From: Crocinitomicaceae bacterium
GTDB taxonomy: Bacteria; Bacteroidota; Bacteroidia; Flavobacteriales_D; Crocinitomicaceae
NCBI GenBank assembly: GCA_018402525.1
Contig: JAGYIR010000015.1
Span: forward strand, 62,001 to 126,000
Direction of reading: 5' to 3'
Length of the DNA: 64,000 nucleotides
Both the position numbers and the translations under genes were made by a program. Shown in pieces: positions 49,439-58,573 of the stretch (position 1 is its first letter; every line of letters starts with the position of its first letter). The notes beneath the pieces are model-generated. The model saw only the letters and a list, made by a program, of their open reading frames with translations. It was not told the DNA's origin and ran no database searches.

Positions 49439-50419
49439 TTACGATCGTTGATTAAATTTCCAGTCGAGTAAATCTTTTACGGATTCATGCAATGGTCGGA
49501 CTTGATGTCCGAGCACTTCAACAGCTTTTCTATTTGACATATTAACATGGCCTCGCTTCAACGTTAGAATACTTTCTTTGGTGAATTTTGGTGATTTTTT
49601 AGCCAATTTTGATTGTATTTGAAAGAAAGGGACACTCATCATGATTAGTGGAGTAGGTACAATCATTTTTGGTGCCTTGACCCCAGCTACATCTGAAACT
49701 ATTTTTGCAAGTTCTTTAATTGGATAATACTGTCCTGTTAAATTGTAAGTCTCACCTTTCTGTCCTTTCTCAATGCTATTAATGATGGAGTTTGCAACAT
49801 CACGCACGTCTACAAAATCATAACCTCCGCGCACTACAGCTGGCACCTTGCGCTGTGCAATATCTAAAATTGCTTGTCCCAGCAGTGATGGTTTTAAATC
49901 AACGGGTCCCAACATCGAAGAAGGTCGAACAATAAATGCATCCAATTGATTATTTTTTACTGCTTCCAGTACAAATTGTTCAGCTTTTGCTTTGCTGTAA
50001 TCGTATGCGAAATCGCTTTCTGTTTTGTAGGGACGAGTTTCGTCAAAAATGCCATCAGCAGGCATTTCTTGTAATGCATGCGTTGAACTGACATGAATTA
50101 GGCGTTTTACCTTCTGTTGAATCGCTGTTGAAAGTACTGTTTGTGTTCCTTTCACATTGGTTTCAAAAACTTTTCCGTTTTGTGCTCCAGTAATTGAAAT
50201 CAGTGCTGCCGAGTGAATTACAAAATCAGCGCCCGAAATCAATTCAGTCAATACCTCTGAAGTCAGACCGCCCTGCACCCAAGTTAACGAATTTGATTCA
50301 ATGGGTGGGCGTTGTGTATGGTAGTGCGCACGGATCTTCCAATCGCTGTTTTGAACAAGGGCTGAAATGATGGCGGTTCCAAGATGACCACTTCCTCCAG
50401 TTATTGCTATTGTTGGCAT
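49439..50419 (-). CDS. NAD(P)-dependent epimerase/dehydratase family protein
   Basis: 326 residues from the ATG at 50419 (MPTIAITGGSGHLGTAII), with the Rossmann motif GGSGHLG at ~7-13. The catalytic tyrosine and lysine are in YDYSKAKAE. This is the extended short-chain dehydrogenase class used for sugar nucleotides, 3-beta-hydroxysteroids or dihydroflavonols. With the steroid-reductase-like gene 3 bases downstream, a lipid or sterol-like substrate is plausible, but not shown. The open frame extends upstream to 50476; the chosen start puts the Gly-rich loop at the usual position. Confidence 0.87.
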   Translation of the reverse strand: MPTIAITGGSGHLGTAIISALVQNSDWKIRAHYHTQRPPIESNSLTWVQGGLTSEVLTELISGADFVIHSAALISITGAQNGKVFETNVKGTQTVLSTAIQQKVKRLIHVSSTHALQEMPADGIFDETRPYKTESDFAYDYSKAKAEQFVLEAVKNNQLDAFIVRPSSMLGPVDLKPSLLGQAILDIAQRKVPAVVRGGYDFVDVRDVANSIINSIEKGQKGETYNLTGQYYPIKELAKIVSDVAGVKAPKMIVPTPLIMMSVPFFQIQSKLAKKSPKFTKESILTLKRGHVNMSNRKAVEVLGHQVRPLHESVKDLLDWKFNQRS

Positions 50420-50505
50420 AAGGTAGTTTGTTAATTTGAGCTCCAATATACAGTTTTTGAGTAGTTTGGAATTCATTTTAATTGAAACTTTTGTATTTTG
50501 GTGGC

Positions 50506-50964
50506 ATGAAACGAGTTCGCCAGTTGAGAAGATTTATACTATTGTTGATCGCTTTCGTATCGCTATCCATCACTGAGGCAGTTGAAAAAGTCAGCTATCA
50601 CACTGTGCACGTTCAAATCGGAAATATCCGTAACACAAATGGACGAATTCAATTGCAGGTGTTCAAAGATCAGAAGGGTTATGAAGAGAAAGATCCTTTT
50701 AAAGCGCACTTTATAGAGAAGAAGGGCATGAAGAATAAATCACTGTTTTATACCATTAAAGGATTGGAAACTGGGACGTATGGAATTGCGATTTTAGATG
50801 ATGAGAATAAAAATACTAAAATGGATTACGGTTGGATGTTACCAAAAGAAGGTTTTGGTTTTGCGGACTATTACCACACCGGTTGGACGAAACCGCATTT
50901 TGATGATTTTAAGTTTTATCTTAATTCAGATAAAACAGTCAAAATCATCGTACGATATTTATGA
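50506..50964 (+). CDS. DUF2141 domain secreted protein
   Basis: 152 residues from the ATG at 50506 (MKRVRQLRRFILLLIAFVSLS), with a signal peptide. The body matches DUF2141: VHVQIGNIRNTNGRIQLQVFKDQKGY, YTIKGLETGTYGIAILDDENKNTKMDYGW, GFGFADYYH. DUF2141 is a beta-sandwich of unknown function. It overlaps the convergent histidine kinase gene by 6 bases at its 3' end. Confidence 0.85.
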   Translation: MKRVRQLRRFILLLIAFVSLSITEAVEKVSYHTVHVQIGNIRNTNGRIQLQVFKDQKGYEEKDPFKAHFIEKKGMKNKSLFYTIKGLETGTYGIAILDDENKNTKMDYGWMLPKEGFGFADYYHTGWTKPHFDDFKFYLNSDKTVKIIVRYL

Positions 50965-52170
50965 TTCTTCTTTATCGAGAAAGTTAAAGGTATAGCGGGT
51001 ACCTTCGTCAATGCTTCGCACCATTTCACCGTCAAGCTGTTCAACCAGCGTTTCGATAAGTTCTATCCCGAAGGATTGTGGTTTCTGCTGTTCTAACCAA
51101 ATACCGTTGTCCCAGTACGTGATTTTTACATTTCTCCCTTCTTGCTGAATATCTATTTCAATTTCTCCAGTATCTCTTGAAATGAAGGCGTATTTTAATG
51201 AGTTGGAAATTAATTCGTTGAATATTAGTGCGATTGGAACCAGGTTTTTAGGTTGAATGATTTCAACATTTGATTTTACATCAACACACAAGTTTTTATC
51301 TACCGAATAAGAGGAGGAAATTTGATCAATGAGCGTTTTTAGATAATCGACTAGGTTGATTTTCGCTAAATCCTTATTCTGGTAGATCTTATCGTGAATC
51401 AGCGACATGGCGACGATGCGATTAATCGTATTCGAGAAAATGTCTTTATTCTTGGCGCCTTCAAGTTCATTGGATTGTAGACGGAGAAGACTTGTTATGA
51501 CTTGTAAATTGTTCTTTACGCGGTGATGAATTTCGCGCAGCATTACTGTTTTTTCCTCGTTTTGACGAACAACTTGTGCGTTTTTGTGCTGAAGATCTGA
51601 ATTGATAAGCTGGTATTCCTTTTCGGCATGTTTGGTAGTGTCCACAAACTGCTTGATAAAATAACCAATGATAAGAGAAACAACTACATAATTTATGGCT
51701 AGACCAATAGTATCGACTTCGCTAATTTCATCAAGCTGCTCGATGTTCCGTTTAACAACAAAAAGTATGAAGTAGATTACCCCAAGAACGTTGATTAAAA
51801 AGATCATGTTCCCAATTCGTTTGCCTAATGAAAAGTAAGTGAATAAGACAACCATGATAATCCAAATAACATCAACAAAATGAAGCAGGTTTTCAAAGTA
51901 AATAAGTGTGAATTGACAAAGAAATGTTCCAGATATAGAAAAAGCATAAGCCGCAAGTATGTGACTCTTTGAGATGGTCATGATGACCAATAATAGAAAA
52001 GTAACCAGAGAACCTAGAAGTGTAGGAATAGTGGCGCCATTATCCAGAATTAAAAATGTAATACCTAGAAATGTTAGAACAATAAACAAGAAAGCACTTA
52101 CATTCCACGTAAGATTGAAACGCGCAATATCGTAGTAATCCTTAAATTTTGACGTCGGAATAAAAAACAT
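50959..52170 (-). CDS. Orphan membrane sensor histidine kinase (HisKA_2 type)
   Basis: 403 residues with about six N-terminal helices (~20-185), then the phosphoacceptor motif REIHHRVKNNLQVITSLLRLQ (~212-232) of HisKA_2 type, and a HATPase domain with ALIFNELISNSLKYAF (N box) and DNGIW...FGIELIETLVEQLDG. The membrane part resembles 7TM-like sensors; no extracytoplasmic sensor domain is obvious. No response regulator is adjacent, so the partner is elsewhere. Confidence 0.9.
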   Translation of the reverse strand: MFFIPTSKFKDYYDIARFNLTWNVSAFLFIVLTFLGITFLILDNGATIPTLLGSLVTFLLLVIMTISKSHILAAYAFSISGTFLCQFTLIYFENLLHFVDVIWIIMVVLFTYFSLGKRIGNMIFLINVLGVIYFILFVVKRNIEQLDEISEVDTIGLAINYVVVSLIIGYFIKQFVDTTKHAEKEYQLINSDLQHKNAQVVRQNEEKTVMLREIHHRVKNNLQVITSLLRLQSNELEGAKNKDIFSNTINRIVAMSLIHDKIYQNKDLAKINLVDYLKTLIDQISSSYSVDKNLCVDVKSNVEIIQPKNLVPIALIFNELISNSLKYAFISRDTGEIEIDIQQEGRNVKITYWDNGIWLEQQKPQSFGIELIETLVEQLDGEMVRSIDEGTRYTFNFLDKEES

Positions 52171-52230
52171 GTACTGAAAAAAAGAAGCAATTTAAGAAAC
52201 TCTGCTGGATGCACGATAAGGAAAGCAGTA

Positions 52231-54738
52231 TTAAATTATTCCTTTGCTTGCTAAGTATTGATCTAAACTGACTTCATCGGAGTACAAAACATCACGTGCC
52301 TTACTGCCTTTGAAAGGACCAATGATTCCCATTCCTTCCAGCTGATCAACAATTCTGCCTGCTCGGTTGTATCCCAATTTCAACTTACGTTGCAACAAAC
52401 TTGCTGACCCTTGCTGGTGCATTACGACGATTCTAGCTGCATCTGCAAACATTGCGTCGAGTTCATCATCGTCCATGCTTCCACTTCCTTCTCCTGCTTC
52501 GCCCACATATTCAGGTAACAGCATTGCTTCAGGATAACCACGTTGATCACCAATAAAAGCACAAATATCGTCTACTTCTGGCGTGTCAACGAACCCGCAT
52601 TGTAAACGCACGACATCTTGTCCTGTACTCACGAGCATGTCACCACGGCCGATCAATTGATCTGCGCCCGAAGCATCTAGTATGGTACGTGAATCTATTT
52701 TAGACAATACCCTGAATGCAATTCTAGCAGGGAAGTTGGCCTTAATCATACCGGTAATGACATTCACAGAAGGTCGCTGCGTCGCAACGATTAGGTGAAT
52801 TCCGATCGCTCGTGCTAATTGTGCGATTCGCGCAATGGGTTGTTCTACTTCTTTTCCTGCCGTCATTATCAAATCCGCAAACTCATCGATTAAAACTACA
52901 ATGTATGGAAGGTATTGATGTCCGTTTTCTGGATTTAACTTTCGCGCAATAAACTTTTGGTTGTACTCCACAATGTTGCGCACGTGAGCTGCTTTTAACA
53001 ATTCATAGCGATTGTCCATTTCAATACAGAGCGAATTAAGTGTATTTACAACTTTACTTGTATCTGTAATGATAGCCTCTTCTTCACCTGGTAATTTTGC
53101 AAGGAAATGGCGTTCGATGCGATTGTACAAGGTTAACTCTACCTTTTTCGGATCGACCAAGACAAATTTGACTTGCGCTGGATGTTTTTTGTAAAGTAAC
53201 GAGATAAGGATAGCATTCAATCCAACAGATTTACCTTGTCCCGTTGCACCTGCGACAAGTAAGTGAGGGAGTTTTGCTAGGTCAAACGTAAAAATCTCGT
53301 TCGTAATTGTTTTACCCATCACAACGGGCAATTCGAAATCATTTTGCTGGAATTTTTTCGAAGCGATCAAAGAACGCATGCTTACCATCTCTGGTTTGCT
53401 ATTTGGCACCTCAATTCCTATGGTTCCTTTTCCTGGAATTGGTGCGATGATACGAATTCCCAAAGCAGCTAAACTCAAGGCAATATCGTCCTCAAGATTC
53501 TTGATTTTGGAAATCCGAACTCCAGGTGCAGGGACAATTTCATACAAGGTAACTGTCGGACCTACAGTCGCTCTGATTTTATCAATCTCGATTTTATAAT
53601 TGGAAAGTGTGGAAACGATTTTGTTTTTATTCGCTTCCAATTCGGCTTTGTCGACTTGACCTAGTGAAGTACCATAATCTTTCAGCAAATCAATTGGTGG
53701 GAGGGCGTAGCTTGAAAGATCTAATTTTGGATCATAATCGCCATACTCTTGACGTTTGCTCTCGACTTCTTCATCGCTCAATTCAACATCGTCTTCTTTT
53801 TGCTTGGCAACTTCGACTTCAAACGCTTCATCATCAGATTCAAAATCATTCAGATCTTCAACCTCCTTGTTCATCTCATCAATAATTTCGGATTCATCCT
53901 CTTCTTCAGATGCAATCTCTTCATCGATTGTCAGCTCGTTTTCATCTTCTTCAAAATGAACGGTGCGAGCAATTAATTCATCTGTTGTTTTATTTGGATC
54001 GAGTGTATTAACAACTGAAAGGTCTTCTGCACTTTCAACAGCCGAAAGCACATCATTTTCTTCTGTAGTATTGCGCTTAAACCAACCTAACATTTTTGAT
54101 AGATTGACATTGAAAACGATTAGACTTATTAAATATCCGGCTGCCAAAATAAACATTAAGGTACCGAAACCTCCAAGCGTAAGTTTTAGCCAATGATTGG
54201 TCTGGAATCCGAATGTTCCACCAGCATAACTGATCTGCTGAGAGAAAAGTCCCAAAAACAAACTGACCCAAACCATGCTTAAAACCGAAGCGCCAATTGT
54301 TTTTCCAATAGGAAGGAGATTGATATTGAAGAGAAACTTAAATCCAATCACGAAGCTCACAATTGGAATGGCAAAGGAAGCTAATCCAAACCAGCGATAC
54401 ATGAATAAATGCGACGTCCATGCGCCGAATTTACCAAGCCAATTCGCCACCGGCTCTTCATTTCCATCGAATAAAAATTCAAATAGTCCTTTAGAAATTA
54501 CACGATTTTGGTCTTGTTGCCACGTCAATAAATAAGAAAAATTCGCTAGAAACAGAAAAATGGAAAGTACGAGCAAAATCGTCCCTAAAGTCGACTTCAC
54601 TTTCTTTTGATTGAACCGATCTCGAAGCAATTGGAACGTATTGTTCTTTTTTGAGCTTTTTTTCGCACCAGTTTTGGGTTGTTTTTCAGCTTGCTTTTCC
54701 TTCGCTCCTTTCTCTATAAACTCATTATCTGTTGCCAT
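52231..54738 (-). CDS. ftsK: DNA translocase FtsK
   Basis: 835 residues. About four N-terminal membrane helices (~54-230) are followed by an acidic linker (~240-330, long runs of Glu/Asp/Ser), then the motor with Walker A GATGQGKSVGLNAILISLL (~495-515), Walker B VVLIDEFADL, and the C-terminal winged-helix gamma domain ending with QGSASLLQRKLKLGYNRAGRIVDQLEG, which reads KOPS-type DNA. FtsK pumps DNA at the septum and supports dimer resolution. It is divergent or distant from other cell-division genes here; a possible -7 box TATCTTCG (one mismatch) lies at 54756-54763 on the minus strand. Confidence 0.96.
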   Translation of the reverse strand: MATDNEFIEKGAKEKQAEKQPKTGAKKSSKKNNTFQLLRDRFNQKKVKSTLGTILLVLSIFLFLANFSYLLTWQQDQNRVISKGLFEFLFDGNEEPVANWLGKFGAWTSHLFMYRWFGLASFAIPIVSFVIGFKFLFNINLLPIGKTIGASVLSMVWVSLFLGLFSQQISYAGGTFGFQTNHWLKLTLGGFGTLMFILAAGYLISLIVFNVNLSKMLGWFKRNTTEENDVLSAVESAEDLSVVNTLDPNKTTDELIARTVHFEEDENELTIDEEIASEEEDESEIIDEMNKEVEDLNDFESDDEAFEVEVAKQKEDDVELSDEEVESKRQEYGDYDPKLDLSSYALPPIDLLKDYGTSLGQVDKAELEANKNKIVSTLSNYKIEIDKIRATVGPTVTLYEIVPAPGVRISKIKNLEDDIALSLAALGIRIIAPIPGKGTIGIEVPNSKPEMVSMRSLIASKKFQQNDFELPVVMGKTITNEIFTFDLAKLPHLLVAGATGQGKSVGLNAILISLLYKKHPAQVKFVLVDPKKVELTLYNRIERHFLAKLPGEEEAIITDTSKVVNTLNSLCIEMDNRYELLKAAHVRNIVEYNQKFIARKLNPENGHQYLPYIVVLIDEFADLIMTAGKEVEQPIARIAQLARAIGIHLIVATQRPSVNVITGMIKANFPARIAFRVLSKIDSRTILDASGADQLIGRGDMLVSTGQDVVRLQCGFVDTPEVDDICAFIGDQRGYPEAMLLPEYVGEAGEGSGSMDDDELDAMFADAARIVVMHQQGSASLLQRKLKLGYNRAGRIVDQLEGMGIIGPFKGSKARDVLYSDEVSLDQYLASKGII

Positions 54739-54843
54739 TTAAAAAATATATACTACGAAGATAACAAGGAATGTCGTGCATGGCGACTTTGTCTGGTTTT
54801 AGTTTACACAGTCGACTGTTCAAATTGAAAATAGAAGTTTTTT

Positions 54844-55542
54844 TTATTCCTGACTATTACTTTTTGAAGAGATAAATTTATCAAGAAACTCGTCAAAGGT
54901 CACGAGTTGATAATCACTCGGTACACCGAACAGGTCTCGATTTGGTGTGTATTCATTCATTTTCACCAATTCATAATCTATTATTCCATCTGCTGTCGGG
55001 ACACTGAAGCGCACCGGTAATCCGGGCATTTCACTGTAAAATGTACTGTACCTTGAAGGAATTTTTTTGAAATACAAGAATTCAATCGGCGTCTCGAATT
55101 CTGGGTGAGAGACAAGCATTCGATTTGCTTTTCGTCCAACGATTTGTGTTTTGAAAAGTTTCTTTTTAAACGAGAATTTTCGTTCTGTTTTCACTGTGTC
55201 TGTCGCCGTTTCGTCCGTTCGGATTTTGTATTTACCAATCGGTGTGTCAAGAAGTAAATATGATTTCTGCATTTCCATGTGGCGAATCACTACTTGTTTT
55301 CCCAATTGACTTGTGAAATTTTCCACACGAAGGATCGTATCATTTGTATAAATGAGCATAGAATTATCAGGGAATAGCGAACGCAAGGCAGTATCACGCA
55401 CAGATATTTTATATTCCAACATTCCACAAAACGATGTTTGCTTTTGCGCCTGGCTATTCATCGGATGAAAAAAAACAAAAGTGACCAGCAGAAAAGTAAT
55501 GCCAGTTGCGTTAAAAACGGAATGTCGTTGCTGCTTGTTCAT
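54844..55542 (-). CDS. Secreted protein of unknown function (DUF4412-like)
   Basis: 232 residues from the ATG at 55542, with an N-terminal hydrophobic segment (~12-27) that is a likely signal peptide. The body is beta-rich: CGMLEYKISVRDTALRSLFPDNSMLIYTNDTILRVENF, and RTDETATDTVKTERKFSFKKKLFKTQIV. It resembles periplasmic DUF4412-type proteins. No catalytic motif was recognised. It lies between ftsK and the divergent arginase gene. Confidence 0.62.
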   Translation of the reverse strand: MNKQQRHSVFNATGITFLLVTFVFFHPMNSQAQKQTSFCGMLEYKISVRDTALRSLFPDNSMLIYTNDTILRVENFTSQLGKQVVIRHMEMQKSYLLLDTPIGKYKIRTDETATDTVKTERKFSFKKKLFKTQIVGRKANRMLVSHPEFETPIEFLYFKKIPSRYSTFYSEMPGLPVRFSVPTADGIIDYELVKMNEYTPNRDLFGVPSDYQLVTFDEFLDKFISSKSNSQE

Positions 55543-55682
55543 ACGCTTAATTTTCAAACGTTCTAATCGAGTTAAGTTACAAAACTGCTAAAATTATTGC
55601 TTCAAATCTTAAAATCAAATGATTTGCACAAACTTCGAATGGGTGAATCGCAAAAAAGTCCCTCTGCCATTCGTTATTATAT

Positions 55683-55690
55683 TATTTTTG
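55683..55690 (+). promoter_or_regulatory. Candidate -7 box (TATTTTTG) for the arginase gene
   Basis: TATTTTTG fits TAnnTTTG, 18 bases before the ATG at 55709. Confidence 0.45.
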
Positions 55691-55708
55691 TTTCTGAATT
55701 GAATATTT

Positions 55709-56665
55709 ATGAAAAGAGACATAACACTTTTAATCAATAAATCAGAAATCACAGCTGGAACAAGAGGATCGTCTTTAGGGCCAGAAGCAATAATGACAGC
55801 CGCTCGTAAGAAAAACAACGATTTTTTTGGAGAGTTTGAGATAGCGTACGTTGAGGAGTTTAATTACCTGTTAGATAATGAAATAAAATTTCCTTTTGCG
55901 AAAAGAGTAGGAGGATTGGTAAAGGTGTTTGCGTCGGTTTCATCGAAAGTGAAGGCAATTTTGGAACGCAATGAATTTCCATTGCTTTTAGCAGCGGATC
56001 ACGGTTCGGCAGGTGGAACGATCGCGGGAATTAAAGCGGCATACCCGACAAAGCGTTTGGGGGTAATTTGGATTGATGCACATGCGGATTTGCACACGCC
56101 ATATACAACACCTTCGGGAAATATGCATGGGATGCCACTTGCTACTGCTTTGGGGATTGATAATGTTGAAGAACAAGTCAACGAGCTCTCATCAGATGTA
56201 ATTGGAATGTGGAGTGAATTGAAAAACACGGGCATCACAGGTCCAAAAATCTTGCCTGAAGATATCGTGTTTATCGGTGTTAGAGACACAGAAGAGCAGG
56301 AAGATGCCTTAGTGGAACGATTGCATCTTACGAATCATACAGTAGATAAGTTACGTGATAAAGGTGTTGAAGCAATTGTAAAAGAAACACTGGAACAATT
56401 GAGTTATTGTGATATCATTTACGTATCTTTTGATGTGGATTCTATGGATCCAGATCTTACATCTCATGGAACAGGGACGCCTGTAGAAGGTGGATTGACA
56501 CCTGCAGAAGCTGAAATGTTTCTAAAAGGATTTGCAAAGGAAGAAAAAACGATCTGCATAGAGTTTGTGGAAGTAAATCCATGTTTGGATGAGAAAAAGA
56601 ATAAAATGGCTGAAATTACATTTGAACTGTTAAAAGAAACCGTTGAGGTGTTAGAGGAGAAATAA
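55709..56665 (+). CDS. Arginase/agmatinase family hydrolase
   Basis: 318 residues of the ureohydrolase fold. The metal ligands are all present: AADHGSAGG (in place of the more usual GGDHS), WIDAHADLHTP, and FDVDSMDPDL. GNMHGMPLA completes the active site. Arginase gives ornithine and urea from arginine; agmatinase and formimidoylglutamase are close relatives, so the substrate is not fixed. argS follows by 1 base, so the two genes share a transcript and both use arginine or a derivative. Confidence 0.9.
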   Translation: MKRDITLLINKSEITAGTRGSSLGPEAIMTAARKKNNDFFGEFEIAYVEEFNYLLDNEIKFPFAKRVGGLVKVFASVSSKVKAILERNEFPLLLAADHGSAGGTIAGIKAAYPTKRLGVIWIDAHADLHTPYTTPSGNMHGMPLATALGIDNVEEQVNELSSDVIGMWSELKNTGITGPKILPEDIVFIGVRDTEEQEDALVERLHLTNHTVDKLRDKGVEAIVKETLEQLSYCDIIYVSFDVDSMDPDLTSHGTGTPVEGGLTPAEAEMFLKGFAKEEKTICIEFVEVNPCLDEKKNKMAEITFELLKETVEVLEEK

Positions 56666-56666
56666 G

Positions 56667-58562
56667 ATGGAGAAAGAAATTAAGGACTTGCTATTAAAGC
56701 ATAGCACTGAACTGTTCGGTACACCGATTAATGAAAATAGTATTCAATTTCAAAAGACACGTAAGGAAATTGAAGGGGATTTAACCTTGGTTATTTTTCC
56801 TTTTGTGAAGTTGTTGAAGACGTCTCCAGTTGAGACAGGTGAGAGATTAGGAAAATTTATAAAAGATACCTTTGAAGATATAGAATCCTACAGCGTAGTT
56901 AGCGGATTTTTGAATTTCACTATTTCTGGATCCTATTGGTTAAAGCAACTTAATGAGGTCTCCAAAGATGAGAATTACGGATTTGCACGACCGAATTCAC
57001 GACCAATGATCATGGTGGAATATTCATCTCCAAACACGAACAAACCACTGCATTTGGGACACCTAAGAAATAACTTCTTGGGTTACTCTGTCGCTGAAAT
57101 ATTGAAGGCGTATGGACATGAGGTGATAAAAACTCAAATCATCAATGATAGAGGAATTCATATCTGCAAAAGTATGCTCGCATGGGAGAAATTCTCACCT
57201 GTCAATGAAAAAGGTGAGCGCGAAACTCCTGCAAATACAGGGTTGAAGGGGGATAAATTAGTGGGGAATTATTATGTCACATTTGACAGAGAGTTTAACA
57301 AGGAGGCCAACGAAATAATTGCCGCTTGGGAAAAAGGTGAATTTGAGAATTATCCTGCTGAGATTGTGGATGAATTCAAACGATTGAGTGATTCCAAATC
57401 TGGAAAGGATGAAAAGGCAATTGCAGGAATTGATGCGAAAATTAAAGATTTAGCGAAAAATCAAACATCCATCTTACTCGAAGCGAAAGAAATGCTTGTG
57501 AAGTGGGAAGCGAGAGATCCACAGGTTTATTTACTTTGGTCGACAATGAACAACTGGGTTTACGAGGGTTTCAAGCAGACGTATAATGCAATGGGTGTTG
57601 ATTTTGATAAACTCTATTTTGAATCGGATACGTTTTTACTAGGGAAGGACATCGTAGCTGAAGGGTTGAAAACAGGGGTCTTTTATCAAAAAGAGGATGG
57701 ATCTGTTTGGATTGATTTAACTGAAGATGGTTTAGATGAAAAACTAGTACTTAGATCGGATGGAACGGCAGTCTATATGACGCAAGACGTCGGGACAGCT
57801 GTAGATCGTTTTCGAGATTACCCTGGGTTGACAGGAATTATTTACACAGTTGGAAATGAGCAGGATTATCATTTTAAAGTTCTGTTTATGATCCTTCAAA
57901 AATTAGGTTTCGAGTGGTCCGACAACTGCAGTCACTTGTCCTACGGTATGGTTGATTTGCCAACTGGAAAAATGAAGTCGCGTGAAGGAACTGTCGTTGA
58001 TGCAGATGATTTAATGGCGGAAGTTGTCGCCCAAGCTGAAGAAATGACGCAAGAGCGTGGACACATTGAGGGTTTTTCTGCTGAAGAGAAAAATGAACTT
58101 TACACGTTGATTGGATTGGGGGGATTGAAATACTATCTATTGAAAGTCGACCCGAAAAAAAGAATGTTGTTTAATCCTGAAGAATCTATTGAGCTCAACG
58201 GTAATACCGGACCTTTTATTCAATATGCACATGCTCGAATCAGATCATTGCTGAAAAAGGCTGGGAAATACGGCGCATTGACGGAAACACGTCTACTTCT
58301 CGAGGAAAAGGAAATTATAAAACACTTGGTCACTTTTCCCGCAATTGTAGAAGAAGCTGCACTAAATCACTCACCAGCAGTGATAGCGAATTATGCGTAT
58401 GAATTAGTTAAACTGTACAACCACTTCTATCAAAGTATTCCAATATTGATTGAGGAAGAAGAGGAATTGAAAAATACGCGTTTGGTGTTAAGTGAAAATG
58501 TGGCAAAGGTGATTAAATTAGCAATGCAGTTGCTAGGAGTGAAAGTGCCAGAACGAATGTAA
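56667..58562 (+). CDS. argS: Arginyl-tRNA synthetase
   Basis: 631 residues, longer than E. coli ArgS (577). The HIGH-type motif is HLGHLRNN (~130), preceded by VEYSSPNTNKPLH. The KMSKS-type motif is KMKSREG (~434). The C-terminal anticodon-binding domain closes with an LLGVKVPERM end. The extra length is mostly in a charged segment after YVTFDREF (~205-275), rich in Lys/Glu. It is translationally close to the arginase gene (1-base gap). Confidence 0.96.
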   Translation: MEKEIKDLLLKHSTELFGTPINENSIQFQKTRKEIEGDLTLVIFPFVKLLKTSPVETGERLGKFIKDTFEDIESYSVVSGFLNFTISGSYWLKQLNEVSKDENYGFARPNSRPMIMVEYSSPNTNKPLHLGHLRNNFLGYSVAEILKAYGHEVIKTQIINDRGIHICKSMLAWEKFSPVNEKGERETPANTGLKGDKLVGNYYVTFDREFNKEANEIIAAWEKGEFENYPAEIVDEFKRLSDSKSGKDEKAIAGIDAKIKDLAKNQTSILLEAKEMLVKWEARDPQVYLLWSTMNNWVYEGFKQTYNAMGVDFDKLYFESDTFLLGKDIVAEGLKTGVFYQKEDGSVWIDLTEDGLDEKLVLRSDGTAVYMTQDVGTAVDRFRDYPGLTGIIYTVGNEQDYHFKVLFMILQKLGFEWSDNCSHLSYGMVDLPTGKMKSREGTVVDADDLMAEVVAQAEEMTQERGHIEGFSAEEKNELYTLIGLGGLKYYLLKVDPKKRMLFNPEESIELNGNTGPFIQYAHARIRSLLKKAGKYGALTETRLLLEEKEIIKHLVTFPAIVEEAALNHSPAVIANYAYELVKLYNHFYQSIPILIEEEEELKNTRLVLSENVAKVIKLAMQLLGVKVPERM

Positions 58563-58573
58563 AACGGGAACAG

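Noticed and set aside
53607-54196. Ser-rich plus-strand frames opposite ftsK's acidic linker
   Set aside because: Reverse complement of Glu/Asp codons gives Ser/Phe-rich frames; this is a composition artefact.
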